From the NCBI GenBank assembly GCA_965215315.1, contig CBDCDB010000004.1:101494-165493 (forward strand): a stretch of DNA of 64,000 nt, read 5' to 3'. The notes under the pieces are model-generated. The model was not told the origin of the DNA. It ran no database searches and was given only the letters and a program-made list of their open reading frames with translations. This document shows, in pieces, positions 17,347 through 26,196 of this stretch; within the stretch, counting starts at the first letter, position 1, and every line of letters begins with the position of its first letter. The position numbers were made by a program, and so were the translations under genes. The DNA is from Truepera sp965215315. GTDB lineage: Bacteria; Deinococcota; Deinococci; Deinococcales; Trueperaceae.

Positions 17347-17628
17347 ATGAAAAAGCAGAGGCGAAACCACTCAGCAGCGTTCAAGGCGAAGGTAGCACTA
17401 GAGGCAGCCAAAGAGGAAAAGACGTTGGCTGAGCTGTCCCAGCAGTTTGGTGTCCACGTACAGCAAATCTCAGCGTGGAAACGGCAACTGCTAGCTCAAG
17501 TCAGCGAGGTCTTCGAGAGTGGTGCGGACAAGCAGCGTGACTTCGAGTCTGAGGTCAAAGACCTCCACGCCAAGATCGGTGAACTTACGATGGAGCGCGA
17601 TTTTTTGTCGAACAAGCTCGGTCGCTGA
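17347..17628 (+). CDS. IS3 transposase OrfA (copy 2)
   Basis: 93 residues, starting MKKQRRNHSAAFKAKVALEA behind AGGGGAAG. It differs from copy 1 by a His-for-Asp type change region (QFGVHVQQ instead of QFGDHVQQ) and the end (SNKLGR instead of SGKLRR). The T6G slip run is conserved at 17600-17607, again with OrfB open in the -1 frame. Confidence 0.88.
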   Translation: MKKQRRNHSAAFKAKVALEAAKEEKTLAELSQQFGVHVQQISAWKRQLLAQVSEVFESGADKQRDFESEVKDLHAKIGELTMERDFLSNKLGR

Positions 17629-17648
17629 GCCGAGCTGAGCGCCAAGCG

Positions 17649-18521
17649 ATGATCGACAAGGGAACGCCGTCACCGGTTGTAAGGCAATGCCGACTACTGG
17701 GTGTAGGCCGCGCGTCGGTGTACCGCCGGAGGGCAGCAGTCTCAAAAGAAGAACTGGCAATCATGTGGGCTATCGACGAGATTCATCTGGCAAGGCCGTT
17801 CCTAGGAAGTCGCCGGATCGAAGGCGAACTCAAAGATCGCGGTTTCACGGTCAACCGAAAGCGCGTGCAGCGGCTCATGAGACGGATGGGCATCACTGCG
17901 GTCTATCCCCAACCAAGAACCTCGAAAGCTGCCAAGGGACACGAAATCTATCCCTACCTACTTCAGGGACTCGAGCCGAGCCGACCCAATCAAATATGGG
18001 TCGCCGATATCACGTATCTGCCGATGCCCAAAGGCTTCTGCTACCTCGTCGCGATCATGGATTTGTACAGCCGTAAGATTCTGAGTTGGCAGCTGTCGAA
18101 CAGCCTCGACCCACGCTTTTGCATGACTGCCTTAACCGAGGCCTTGGCAACACACGGCGCACCTGAGATCTTCAATACCGACCAGGGTGCTCAGTTCACC
18201 TCTCAAGCATTCACCAGCTTGCTTGACCAGCACGGGGTTCGGATCAGCATGGATGGCAAAGGTCGCTGGATCGATAATGTCTTTATCGAACGCTTCTGGA
18301 GAAGTCTCAAATACGAGGAGGTTTATCTCTATGCCTACAACAATCTTAACGAAGCCCGAATTGGCCTAGAGCGCTACCTCAGCTATTACAACGGCGAACG
18401 CCGTCACAGCAGCCTCAGCAAGCAAACACCTAATGCGGTGTATGGTGAACCCACGAGCAACCGGGCACCGCAAACCTTGCTGACTTCAGCAACGACATTG
18501 ACGCCCAGACCTTGCTCGTGA
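17649..18521 (+). CDS. IS3 transposase OrfB (copy 2)
   Basis: 290 residues with the DDE core intact (VADITYLP, FNTDQGAQF, VFIERFWRSLKYEEV). About the first 90 codons carry many differences from copy 1, while about 18 codons later the two sequences become identical until near the end, where they diverge again (EPTSNRAPQT versus EATSNRVLPH). This mosaic suggests gene conversion or recombination between copies of two subtypes. Confidence 0.9.
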   Translation: MIDKGTPSPVVRQCRLLGVGRASVYRRRAAVSKEELAIMWAIDEIHLARPFLGSRRIEGELKDRGFTVNRKRVQRLMRRMGITAVYPQPRTSKAAKGHEIYPYLLQGLEPSRPNQIWVADITYLPMPKGFCYLVAIMDLYSRKILSWQLSNSLDPRFCMTALTEALATHGAPEIFNTDQGAQFTSQAFTSLLDQHGVRISMDGKGRWIDNVFIERFWRSLKYEEVYLYAYNNLNEARIGLERYLSYYNGERRHSSLSKQTPNAVYGEPTSNRAPQTLLTSATTLTPRPCS

Positions 18522-18718
18522 GCAGAGTTAAGAACGAACGGGGTTCTGTCTCAAGGATAAGGTCCACCTCTAAACGCGCCGCGGGCGGTGACTGTGTTCG
18601 GATCGAAAGCGGGGTGCTGAGGGGTAACAAGATAGTTGTAGCTTACCGGGACCACTACGCTTGGCACTCTAACCCCCAGCGAACGCCCCTCCTCAACATA
18701 TAGCGGCGCGTTTGGCTA

Positions 18719-19054
18719 TAGTCATGTGGGTTGATGTCAGGGCGCTAGACAAGCACGTCCTCCATATCTTCAGAGCGGAAGTCGAACGTGAAGAGCTGAT
18801 AGCGGTGAGTGTTGGGGTAGTGCTACCAGTAAGTTACTTTAGTTCGGTATTACCAAAGAGGCGCTTGACCGACGGTCTTTAGTAATTGGGCAAGATCTTT
18901 GCTCTACAAGGTTAAAACTTGCTTCGGACACTGTGGTCATCTTTGATACAAGCGTTGCAAGAATTAGAAGCGCGTTAGCGCAACACTTACGCTTTCTCGC
19001 TGTCTAAAGGACGCCAACAGCGCCCCACCCATTACCGGCGACTTGTTTGCCAGG
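18719..19054. other. Gap with a possible decayed coding remnant
   Basis: About 335 bp between the RES remnant and the end of the importer operon. On the minus strand 18840-18745 reads HYPNTHRYQLFTFDFRSEDM and ends EDVLV-stop, with a TAG at 18823 after YW; composition suggests the end of a former gene that I cannot name. Confidence 0.35.
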
Positions 19055-19876
19055 TCAGCCTTTAAGCGAGCCGCTTGTAAGACCTTCTATGTATGAACGC
19101 ATTAAAAACGAAAAAAGAACCAGGAGCGGCACTGAAGCGAGCACGTAGGCTGCCATAAGCGCACCGAAATCCGGAGCGGTATACGACTCGGCGCTCCCCT
19201 GAAACGTTACGAGCGCCATGGTGACGGTTCGAAACTCTCGATTTAGAACGAGTTGGGGTAGCAGCAGATCATTCCACAAAGGAACCACATTGATGATACC
19301 GACGCTTACAAGCACCGGAACAGAAAGCGGTAGCACAATACGGCGGAAGATAAAAAACTCTCCCGCTCCGTCTACCTTGGCAGCCTCGAGCAGCTCTTTT
19401 GGTAACCCCTCGAAAAACGCTTTGAGCACAAAGATGGTAAACGCTTGCTCGGCGGCGATGTAGGGTAAGATCACCGCCAAGTGGTTTGACAAACCGAGTC
19501 CTTTAATCTGCAAATAGAGCGGAATCAGCGTCAAAAAGCTTGGGATAAGGAGCAGCGCGAACACGAGCCCGAACAAGAGTCTACGCCCGGGGAAGTCGAG
19601 CAGTGCAAACGCGTAGGCGCTCAGCGAGCCCAACGCCAAGATAAAAACTACGCTTACCCCGACGATAAACACAGTGTTGAAAATCGGCAAGGCGATTACG
19701 TCCCAAGCACGCGTAAAGTTCTGCCACTGAAATTCGGCAGGCAGGTTAAACGCGTTACGGGCGTACTGCTCTGGATTCTTAACCGAGTTGACCAAGGTAA
19801 AGTAGATAGGAAAGAGGCTTAAAAAGCCGAGCAGCAGGAGTACGCCCTGGTTAACGAGATCGCCCAGACGTTTCAA
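19055..19876 (-). CDS. Carbohydrate ABC transporter permease, MalG type
   Basis: 273 residues, inner-membrane permease of a CUT1 sugar importer. Six hydrophobic segments; starts with a first helix around LLLLGFLSLFPIYFTLVNS. The EAA loop that contacts the ATPase reads PKELLEAAKVDGAGEFFIFRRIVLP, followed by NDLLLPQLVL as in MalG-type subunits. The start overlaps the upstream permease gene by 4 bp (ATGA), so the two are coupled. It is the last gene of the operon. No ATPase gene (MalK/MsmX type) is found nearby, so it probably uses a shared ATPase encoded elsewhere. Confidence 0.92.
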   Translation of the reverse strand: MKRLGDLVNQGVLLLLGFLSLFPIYFTLVNSVKNPEQYARNAFNLPAEFQWQNFTRAWDVIALPIFNTVFIVGVSVVFILALGSLSAYAFALLDFPGRRLLFGLVFALLLIPSFLTLIPLYLQIKGLGLSNHLAVILPYIAAEQAFTIFVLKAFFEGLPKELLEAAKVDGAGEFFIFRRIVLPLSVPVLVSVGIINVVPLWNDLLLPQLVLNREFRTVTMALVTFQGSAESYTAPDFGALMAAYVLASVPLLVLFSFLMRSYIEGLTSGSLKG

Positions 19877-20793
19877 GCTCGGTTCCGCCTCGTACGCTGT
19901 GAGATCAGCGTAAGCCCCAATACGACGGTAAAGAGCAAAAACGAAATCGCCATGCTGTAGCCGAATTCGCCGTACGTTACAGCCGTTTTGTACATATGCA
20001 GCGCCGGGACGTACGTCGAGTACCCGGGACCGCCGTCGGTCATAACCAAAGGCGTGACGATATTCTGTACATTGCCGACGATAGCTAAAATCAGCAGCAG
20101 GCGGAACTGCGGCATAACGAGTGGGATATCAATCTGCCAGACCCGCCGCCAGCCCGTGGCCCCCTCGAGCCGCGCCGCTTCTAGAACCTCTTTAGAGATA
20201 CCTTGCAGTCCAGCATAAAATACAAGCAGATTAAATGCGTTGATCCACGGAAACCCCATAAAAATCAGCGCGTAAAGCGCTGTATTAGGGTTGCCGATCC
20301 AGAGCGTTTGTAGGCGCTCGAGCCCGACGAGTCCCAAAAGCTGATTGATCAGCCCGTCTCCCCGGTAAAAGTAGGTCCAGAGCAAGATGCCGACAATTGA
20401 CGGGACGATGATAGGAACTACAAACAAGGTGCGGTAAAAATACTGCTTTTTCTGGCCTTGTAAAAAGAAGATAAGTTCAGCCACCAAAAACGACGGAACA
20501 AGCGCCAGAACAATCCCGAATACGATCCAGACGAGATTGTTGACGGTTGCGATACGCAGCACCGGGTCGGTAAAGGCGCGCCGAAAATTTTCTAAGCCGA
20601 CGAACTGGGGTGGATTAAAGCCGTCCCAATAGGTAAACGCGCCCTGTAAAGCGGTCCACGCCGGATAGTACATGAAGTAGGCTAAAAAGATAAACGTCGG
20701 TAGCAAAAATAAGTAGGCGACGCGCGCGCGCCATAAACGTCTGAAAAAACCGGGGCGGCGTCCAGCCGTGTGAACCGAGGTCGTTAGTTGCAT
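19873..20793 (-). CDS. Carbohydrate ABC transporter permease, MalF type
   Basis: 306 residues with six hydrophobic segments, first around VAYLFLLPTFIFLAYFMYYP. Its EAA loop reads SKEVLEAARLEGATGWRRVWQIDIP and is followed by PLVMTDGGPGYST, a motif of UgpA/MalF-type permeases. It forms the heterodimeric channel with the MalG-type protein downstream and takes substrate from the binding protein upstream. A 55-bp spacer with a GC-rich hairpin separates it from the binding-protein gene. Confidence 0.92.
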   Translation of the reverse strand: MQLTTSVHTAGRRPGFFRRLWRARVAYLFLLPTFIFLAYFMYYPAWTALQGAFTYWDGFNPPQFVGLENFRRAFTDPVLRIATVNNLVWIVFGIVLALVPSFLVAELIFFLQGQKKQYFYRTLFVVPIIVPSIVGILLWTYFYRGDGLINQLLGLVGLERLQTLWIGNPNTALYALIFMGFPWINAFNLLVFYAGLQGISKEVLEAARLEGATGWRRVWQIDIPLVMPQFRLLLILAIVGNVQNIVTPLVMTDGGPGYSTYVPALHMYKTAVTYGEFGYSMAISFLLFTVVLGLTLISQRTRRNRA

Positions 20794-20811
20794 CTACTCT
20801 CCCCAACAATT

Positions 20812-20838
20812 CAGGGCGCTGCCGCGTGCAGCGCCCTG
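20812..20838 (-). terminator. Intercistronic hairpin between binding-protein and permease genes
   Basis: CAGGGCGCTGC (20812-20822) pairs perfectly with its complement at 20828-20838, 5-nt loop, no T run. Hairpins here in sugar-importer operons usually protect or partly terminate the transcript so that binding protein is made in excess over permeases. Confidence 0.6.
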
Positions 20839-20847
20839 GCGAGTGTA

Positions 20848-22302
20848 CTATTTGCTGTACTGTTTGAGATCGACGTCGTTGCTCCGGGCGTAGTCAGCGG
20901 CCGACCGCGTGAGCGCCGCTTGCACCTGTGCTTGGGCATCCTCGAGACTTAGGTTATTCGACAGGTAAAGGCCGAAAACGCGCTGCAGGTCGTCGCTCAG
21001 CGTGGCGCTCGTATTACCGACCGACACGGTGCGGAGTTCTAGATCGGCTTGCGTAGCGAGCGCTTCGGAGCCGGGGTTTGGAGTTGTCCCAGCGAAGGTT
21101 GGGATAAAGCTACCTTCTTCGTTGATGACCTTTTCAGCTACTTTCGGCGTGCCGATATAGTAGAGCCAGTCGAGTACCGCCTCAAACTTTCCGGGCTCCG
21201 TCATGGTGCGGTTTGCACGTTCTGACGAGATGGCGTACTGATAGGCTGCGTTAGGTCCTCCAACGGCGTTCGAGGTGTCTAGGCCTGTGCTGTACTCAGA
21301 TACTTCGGAGCTGAGCGGAGGAAAATTAAACGAGCTGTAACCAAACGAAATGCCCGAGTCTGCAAATTTGTTGGGCGTATAAGAGCCCTCATAGAGCATC
21401 GCCGCTTTCGAACCAATAAAGTCTTGATAAGCAGCGTCGTTCTGGTCGGGGGCGAGCGCCAGGTAGTCCGGCACCCAGAAGTCGGTAAATGTTTTGAAGA
21501 TGGGCCACCAGGCCATAAAGCGTGGGTCGTCAGTGCTGAGGATGCCTTGGTCGATCGCGACCGCCTCGTCGAGCGGGGAAATCGCAGGGGCACCGTCAAA
21601 AGCGGCGATACGGTCGTAGTCGTCGGCGTAAAAGTCGGACAAAAAGTGGCGCTGCCACCAGCTGTAGAGCGGCACGCCCACGGCGGCGGGGATACCCGCT
21701 TCTTGAAGTTGAGACGCAAGCTCGAGTAGCTCCGGCCAGGTTGTCGGCGTTTTGGTAACACCGGTTTGCTTAAAAAGCGCTTCGTTATAAAAAAAGGCGG
21801 TAGCGACGAAATCGCCGTTGATGTTGTAGCTCGCCCCGCCCGGGGCAGCTGTTTCCGCGATGATAGTTGGGTTCATCGCCTCGGCCCAGGTTGCGGCGTC
21901 CGGGGCATAGGGGTTGGGCGCAGCGAAGTGGGGGGCAAGGTCAACGGCAACTCCCTGCGGCAGGGGCCCGTTAAGGCTACTCCACTGCGCCCAGAAGATA
22001 TCGTAAAGCTCACCCGCCGCCGCTTTGACCCGAATGTCGTTGTTATTATCGGGTATCTCTTCGTCAATAAATGCGATGGTGACGCCTGGATGCTCGGCCT
22101 CGTACGCGTCGGCTACCTCTTGAAACGCCGAGAGCGGGCTTTCATCGTTTCTTGCGTTGGGTGTGTAGGCTTGCGCGCGCATGGTGATAATGCCCGTCCA
22201 GCCCGGCGTTGCCTCCTGAGTAGCGGAGGCGAAAAAGCAGCTGCACGCTACTACTGTAACTGTTAACAGCCAAACAAGCCGTTTCGAACCACCTGTATAC
22301 AT
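20848..22302 (-). CDS. Extracellular solute-binding protein family 1 (sugar importer)
   Basis: 484 residues. N-terminal export signal with a hydrophobic run and Cys residues (LLTVTVVACSCFFASA), probably a lipoprotein or secreted protein. The mature part is a family 1 solute-binding protein: VADAYEAEHPGVTIAFIDEE near the start, FIGSKAAMLYEGSYTPNKF in the middle and a final helical region. ATG 22302 follows GGAGGTC. It captures a mono- or oligosaccharide for the two permeases downstream. Its stop codon is TAG, so TAG does act as a stop in this replicon. Confidence 0.9.
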   Translation of the reverse strand: MYTGGSKRLVWLLTVTVVACSCFFASATQEATPGWTGIITMRAQAYTPNARNDESPLSAFQEVADAYEAEHPGVTIAFIDEEIPDNNNDIRVKAAAGELYDIFWAQWSSLNGPLPQGVAVDLAPHFAAPNPYAPDAATWAEAMNPTIIAETAAPGGASYNINGDFVATAFFYNEALFKQTGVTKTPTTWPELLELASQLQEAGIPAAVGVPLYSWWQRHFLSDFYADDYDRIAAFDGAPAISPLDEAVAIDQGILSTDDPRFMAWWPIFKTFTDFWVPDYLALAPDQNDAAYQDFIGSKAAMLYEGSYTPNKFADSGISFGYSSFNFPPLSSEVSEYSTGLDTSNAVGGPNAAYQYAISSERANRTMTEPGKFEAVLDWLYYIGTPKVAEKVINEEGSFIPTFAGTTPNPGSEALATQADLELRTVSVGNTSATLSDDLQRVFGLYLSNNLSLEDAQAQVQAALTRSAADYARSNDVDLKQYSK

Positions 22303-22410
22303 CTTGACCTCCAGACGAGCAAGCCACTAAGGTGAATAGGCGAAACAGCGCCTACTCCCTTCGGATTATTTTTGCGGCGTGACTCTAGTAATCAGTCTAC
22401 TCATAGCGCG

Positions 22411-22442
22411 CCTACAAAAATACCCTCAGAACCTACAAATAC
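22411..22442. promoter_or_regulatory. Direct repeats upstream of the importer operon
   Basis: CCTACAAAAATAC (22411-22423) and CCTACAAATAC (22432-22442) lie about 110-140 bp before the binding-protein start. They may be binding sites for an activator or repressor of the operon; no regulator gene is next to it. Confidence 0.35.
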
Positions 22443-22891
22443 GCCAAGGGTGCTGTATCACTGTAAAACGTCAGGACTAACCTATGAACCTACTCCGTAT
22501 GGAAAGACAGTAAGTTAAGCCTCGACAATCAGAACAAGGTGAAAGATGGAGAAACGGCGGACGTTTACAGCGGAGTCCAAGCAGGGGGCGATCAAGCTGG
22601 CTTTTTCACCCGGGAACAGCATTGTGCGGATGGCAGCCGATCTAGGGGTAGGTAAATCAACGCCGACTCACTAGATTAGGGATTATCGGGAGAAGGATGG
22701 GGCGGTGTTCCTCAGTCACGGCAACACGGTACTCACGCCACAAAAGCAGATATCTAGAGGTTCAAACGGGAGTTAGAAATCACTCATTATGGACTGGACA
22801 TCCTAAAAAAGGCTGTAATGTTCTTACAGGTAAGAGCAAAGCTCAAAGGCTCTTAGCCTTCACCTAAGTATCCCCAAGCTATACTTGAGGG

Positions 22892-23948
22892 ATGCAACCC
22901 CTCTATGTTGAGCTGAGCGAGCAAGAAGACAGAAAGCTGCTAGAGATAGAGAAAGCCCCCCACTTCAAGCCCAAGGTGCGTCTGCGAGCCAGTGTTCTAC
23001 GGTTATCGAACCAAGGCTGGCGTGTGCCGAAGCTAGCTGCTTACTTGGGCCGAGGCGAAGAAAGTATCAGGCGCGATCTGAAAAGGTGGCAACAGCAAGG
23101 CGTGGCAGGTCTGGGCGACGGCACAGCGCCGGGACAAGCTCCTTTGATTACGGACGAAATAAGAACCCAACTGGCCCTATACCTTGCTGAAGAACGGAGC
23201 TGGACAGCCTCGCAGCTTGCCGCTGAGATAGCTGGGAAATTCAACATAAAGGTCACAGCTGAAGCGATACGCCAGCACCTCAACCGCTTGGGCTATGTCT
23301 GGAAAAGGACGCGCTACGTGCCCTGTAAAACGGTAGACCCTGAGCTTGAACAGCAGCACCGAGCGGGTTTAGACACGCTTAAAAGGGGGCGGCAGAAAAA
23401 AGGCTGAAGCTTTATTATCTAGACGAAGTAGGCTTTAGTCTGGCGCTGGGCACAACGTACACCTGGGCAAAATCTGGTCACACCACATTAGCAGTTCCGA
23501 CACGCTGGAGATAGAACGGGCAAAGCCCGGCCCGTTGGGCCTAGTTCGCAGTCACGGACGACTTAACCTTATCGGTGCGCTCGAAGTTTATGGAGCAAGG
23601 CAAACGCTTCACTACGAAGCTTTAGAAACATCGGTCAGAAGTGCCAATGTCCTAGCCTTCTTAGAACACCTCGCTGATAGCTGTTCGCCTGACAGCTTGA
23701 GTGTTGTGGTTCTGGATAACGCTACTTTTCACCGCGCTAAAATGGTTCAATCCAAACGTGCTGCTTGGGAAGCTCAGGGACTCTATCTACGCTTTCTGCC
23801 GCCTTATTGCCCACACTTCAATCTCATCGAATGTCTTTGGAAACGGCTCAAGGCTTGGCTCCTCCCAAGGCGTTGCTACGATGCCCTCAGAGACCTCCGC
23901 AAAGCTGTTACCCAAGCACTCGAGCTGCTTGGAGCAACCGCCGTCTAA
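22892..23948 (+). pseudogene. IS630 transposase disrupted by the double-hairpin repeat
   Basis: First frame 22892-23407 holds the two helix-turn-helix regions (VPKLAAYLGRGEESIRRDLKRW). The run AAAAAAG before 23402 allows a -1 shift into LKLYYLDEVGFSLALG with the first catalytic Asp. That frame meets TAG at 23512, the first base of the inserted repeat. The third frame from 23548 continues with SHGRLNLIGALEVYGA, second Asp in VVVLDNATFH, Glu in HFNLIECLWKRLKAW. The -1 shift is probably native; the repeat insertion inactivates the gene. A TATACT box lies 6 nt before ATG 22892, a leaderless promoter layout. Confidence 0.82.
23512..23547 (+). repeat. Double-hairpin repeat, copy I (in IS630 transposase)
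   Basis: 36 nt from TAGAAC to TAGTTC. Arms GAAC and GTTC enclose hairpin one (GGGC-AAA-GCCC) and hairpin two (GGCCC-GTT-GGGCC). It reads in the sense direction of the transposase gene and brings an in-frame TAG with its first bases. Other copies are at 54045, 55367 and 62039. Confidence 0.85.
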
Positions 23949-24300
23949 GCCTCAGTCTTCATTTGGGGGTACTTAGTCAAAGAATCCAAGTACGATACCG
24001 TTTTACCGAACAGGAGCATCAGCGTTACCTAGTAGCGCGTTTATGCAATATGATGCAGGTGTCTGGAAGCGGCTTTTATGGGCGGCGGAGAAGGCCAAGA
24101 AGCAAGCGGTCGCAACACGATGAGGTGGTGGCCGGGCAGATTCAAATTTTTATGCAGCAGAACGGCCCGTTTACCGCGTAAGCGGATGCCCGTTTTGTTG
24201 CCAGCTTTGCCGTTCTATAAGCGTCACTAGATGTTGCACAGATTAACGGCGAAGCTTGGGAAATCCTTCTGCAAAGTGTGCGGCTCGCACGTGGGCTACG

Positions 24301-24678
24301 TCAGTTCAGCCAGCTAAGTTGCGGCTCTAGGTCAAGCTGCTCAGCGCTACTAACTTGGGCTGAGATTGCCATAGCTGTACGCATACTCGGATGCCGCCAT
24401 ACCATCCTTATGATATTGACCAGGTTAACTGGCTCGAGCACCGGTTTTGCCATCACGTTAAGCGTGGCCTCGAGGAGGAGCGAGCCACTTCGCCCGTCGG
24501 GATACCGGGTAAAGATGTACGAGTCGCCAAACCGTTCTTCACTCCGGGTATAGACTGCGCCGACGGACTCGGCAGCGACGCTGCGGAGACGTTGCGCTGC
24601 CCACTGGACAAGTTGTATATACTTCCTGGCTTCAGCTTCGTCCCAGCCCCCGGCTTTGAGGTTCTTTAAGTTGTCCAC
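24301..24678 (-). CDS. Hypothetical protein, third gene of the primase operon
   Basis: 125 residues from GTG 24678, which follows GGAGGGG at 4 nt; a longer frame begins at 24717 overlapping the upstream gene. It reads VDNLKNLKAGGWDEAEARKY at the start, with YIFTRYPDGRSGSLLLEATL in the middle and an Ala/Met-rich helical end. I do not recognise a family. Its tight packing behind the coiled-coil gene and the primase suggests a plasmid replication or maintenance accessory. Confidence 0.6.
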   Translation of the reverse strand: MDNLKNLKAGGWDEAEARKYIQLVQWAAQRLRSVAAESVGAVYTRSEERFGDSYIFTRYPDGRSGSLLLEATLNVMAKPVLEPVNLVNIIRMVWRHPSMRTAMAISAQVSSAEQLDLEPQLSWLN

Positions 24679-24698
24679 GTCGCCCCTCCAAAAGATTT

Positions 24699-24911
24699 TT
24701 AGAGCCGCGCCTGCCACGCCCCGAGCATCGCCTTGAGGCGTGAGCGCAGCCGTTCCGCTTCGGCTTTAAGGTTCTGCAATTCAGCAGGCACAGTGTCGTA
24801 CTGAGCTGCTTGCTCGTTAAGCGCTTCGATCCGCCGCTGCACCCGTAAGTGTTGTTGCAAGAGTCCCTCAAGACTGTCCAACTCGCCCACGCCGATCAGC
24901 ACCCGCGCCAC
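24699..24911 (-). CDS. Small coiled-coil protein of the primase operon
   Basis: 70 residues from GTG 24911, starting only 1 nt after the primase stop. The sequence is Leu/Glu/Arg/Gln-rich with heptad spacing (LEGLLQQHLRVQRRIEALNE, LQNLKAEAERLRSRLKAML), so a coiled coil is likely over most of its length. Function unknown; the coupling to the primase gene suggests a partner protein. Confidence 0.6.
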   Translation of the reverse strand: MARVLIGVGELDSLEGLLQQHLRVQRRIEALNEQAAQYDTVPAELQNLKAEAERLRSRLKAMLGAWQARL

Positions 24912-24912
24912 G

Positions 24913-26145
24913 CTAGTGCCCTGGACTGAGCTGAGTGAGAAGTCGCTGGGGGCCGTGCAGGTTCAGCCAGTCGCGTACGTCGCCCTTGGATGGGAGTCCC
25001 GGCAAACGGACAAGCTGCACCCATTTGGCAACGCCTGTAAGGGACTGCGCAACTCTCCGGGCGTGGTCGTCACCCGCAGGATCGTTGTCGGGCAAAACGT
25101 AGACCACGCCACCCCGAAAGACCTCGGCGTAAGCGTCGTTCCATTTGCCCGCACCACCCGAATTACAGGTCGCGGTGAGGCCGAGCGCCAAGAGCGCGTG
25201 AACGTCTTCTTCGCCTTCGACGATGTACACAGGCCGACCTTGAGCCACCGCTTGTTCGACCTCGTTCAGCCGGTACAAAATTAGCGGGCAAGTACCGAGG
25301 GTAAAACGTTCGGCGTCGGGTGGGGTCGCCTCGTCCTCGAGGTAGAAGTTCCCCGACTCTCCCTGGACGTAAGCGCCTGCGACGAGTCCCCACGCCCAGA
25401 CACCTTGATAAGGCCGCCGCTGCACGAACGCTTTGGGCTCGAGCCGCACGACCTGATAGAGCAGCGTGCCGTGCGCGTCCAGGTAGTCGTAATAGGCCAC
25501 CGGTTTGCCTTTATAAGGCCTAGCCCTTCTTCGTTTGGCAAGGCCTTTGAGCGCCCCGTGCGCTGCTTTTAAGACATCTTGGCTGTCTTTTGCTTGAGGG
25601 GTCTCTAGAGCAGCTTGCGCGCACGCCAGCGCCGCCTTACGGGACAACCTCGCCTGACTGAGGGGATGGGCAAAGCTGGGGATACGTTTGTCCGACACCG
25701 CCCTGAGGAGCGCGTCGTAGACTGCCTCGCCCGGTTCCACGCCGACTTTGCGGCTCCGCGGGGCTGACGTGGGCGTAACAGGGACACCTGTCCCTGCCCC
25801 CGTTCCCTTGCCCGCCTTCAGCCATCCGGCAGCCTCGGCCCTGGTCAAACCACAAATGTCGGTCAGAAAGCCGAAGGCGTTGCCACTCTCGCAGGTTCGG
25901 TGGTCACGGTAGAGCCAGCGTCCGGCGTCACTTCTGAACAGTGAGAACGACGCCTGTTCATCACCGCGCCAGACGGCAAAGACGACGCCCTTACGCCCCG
26001 GCCTTGCACCCGAATCGGGATAGTAGCGCCCGACCAGCGCGGGCAGGTCGGCCTGGTCGATAGCCGTGGGGAGCGCGTCGTCCATAGTTGAGGGATACTT
26101 TAGACCATTGGAGCGTGGCGGAACAACCAAGGTACGGGTCTGCAT
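24913..26145 (-). CDS. Plasmid primase-like protein with Toprim domain
   Basis: 410 residues. The N-terminal 100 residues resemble the nucleic-acid-binding region of DnaG-like plasmid primases (VVFAVWRGDEQASFSLFRSD, then WLYRDHRTCESGNAFGFLTD) but without an obvious set of four zinc ligands. The C-terminal Toprim domain has VYIVEGEEDVHALLALGL (catalytic Glu) and VVYVLPDNDPAGDDHARRVA (DxD-type motif), then KGDVRDWLNLHG. Such proteins prime or support plasmid replication. Start ATG 26145 with AAAGG 8 nt upstream; MDDALP at residue 21 is an alternative. Divergent from the Xre/RES pair. Ends in TAG. Confidence 0.8.
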   Translation of the reverse strand: MQTRTLVVPPRSNGLKYPSTMDDALPTAIDQADLPALVGRYYPDSGARPGRKGVVFAVWRGDEQASFSLFRSDAGRWLYRDHRTCESGNAFGFLTDICGLTRAEAAGWLKAGKGTGAGTGVPVTPTSAPRSRKVGVEPGEAVYDALLRAVSDKRIPSFAHPLSQARLSRKAALACAQAALETPQAKDSQDVLKAAHGALKGLAKRRRARPYKGKPVAYYDYLDAHGTLLYQVVRLEPKAFVQRRPYQGVWAWGLVAGAYVQGESGNFYLEDEATPPDAERFTLGTCPLILYRLNEVEQAVAQGRPVYIVEGEEDVHALLALGLTATCNSGGAGKWNDAYAEVFRGGVVYVLPDNDPAGDDHARRVAQSLTGVAKWVQLVRLPGLPSKGDVRDWLNLHGPQRLLTQLSPGH

Positions 26146-26196
26146 GACACGACCTTTCTGAAAGCGGTTTTCTCGCTAACAAACTAGAAGCAGTAG

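Larger units (their letters stand above)
17279..18571 (+). mobile_element. IS3-family insertion sequence, copy 2
   Basis: 1293 bp, same ends and gene order as copy 1 at 2582. AAA precedes the left end (17276-17278) and follows the right end (18572-18574), and removing the element restores the frame of the RES gene on the minus strand, which fixes the boundaries and the 3-bp duplication. Confidence 0.92.
17213..18715 (-). pseudogene. RES-domain gene C-terminus, interrupted by IS3 copy 2
   Basis: Joining the minus-strand sequence right of the IS (18715-18572) to that left of it (17278-17213), with one AAA/TTT duplication removed, gives a continuous frame: VRVPSVVVPVSYNYLVTPQH, PAFDPNTVTARGAF, EYEDRVARLIEEA and a stop. 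The VPS-x-VVP-x-x-YNYL-x-x-P-x-HP pattern is that of RES toxins and matches the same region of the intact RES gene at 26671 (VPSSVSPREANYLLNPEHP). A TAG closes the frame at 18716, so the N-terminus was already lost. Confidence 0.6.
22867..23973 (+). mobile_element. IS630-family insertion sequence inside the IS3 remnant
   Basis: About 1107 bp bounded by TA (22865-22866 and 23974-23975). Ends AGTATCCCCAA on the left, AGTACCCCCAA as the reverse complement of the right. The length includes the 36-nt double-hairpin repeat inserted in its transposase gene. Confidence 0.82.
22546..24182 (+). mobile_element. Decayed IS3-family element split by an IS630
   Basis: The orfA remnant is 22546-22823: MEKRRTFTAESKQGAIKLAF, DLGVGKST, TAG at 22672 where Trp is expected, then a shifted DYREKDGAVF stretch and DILKKAVMF. 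The orfB N-terminus is 23980-24182: VRYRFTEQEHQRYLVARLC, SGSGFYGRRRRPRSKRSQHD, then TAA. The IS630 at 22867-23973 sits between the two at a TA. The catalytic half of orfB is missing. Confidence 0.75.

Noticed and set aside
21279..21761. 160-codon frame inside the solute-binding-protein gene
   Set aside because: Same strand, other frame; basic and Ser/Thr/Arg-rich with no motif, while the binding-protein frame shows clear family features.
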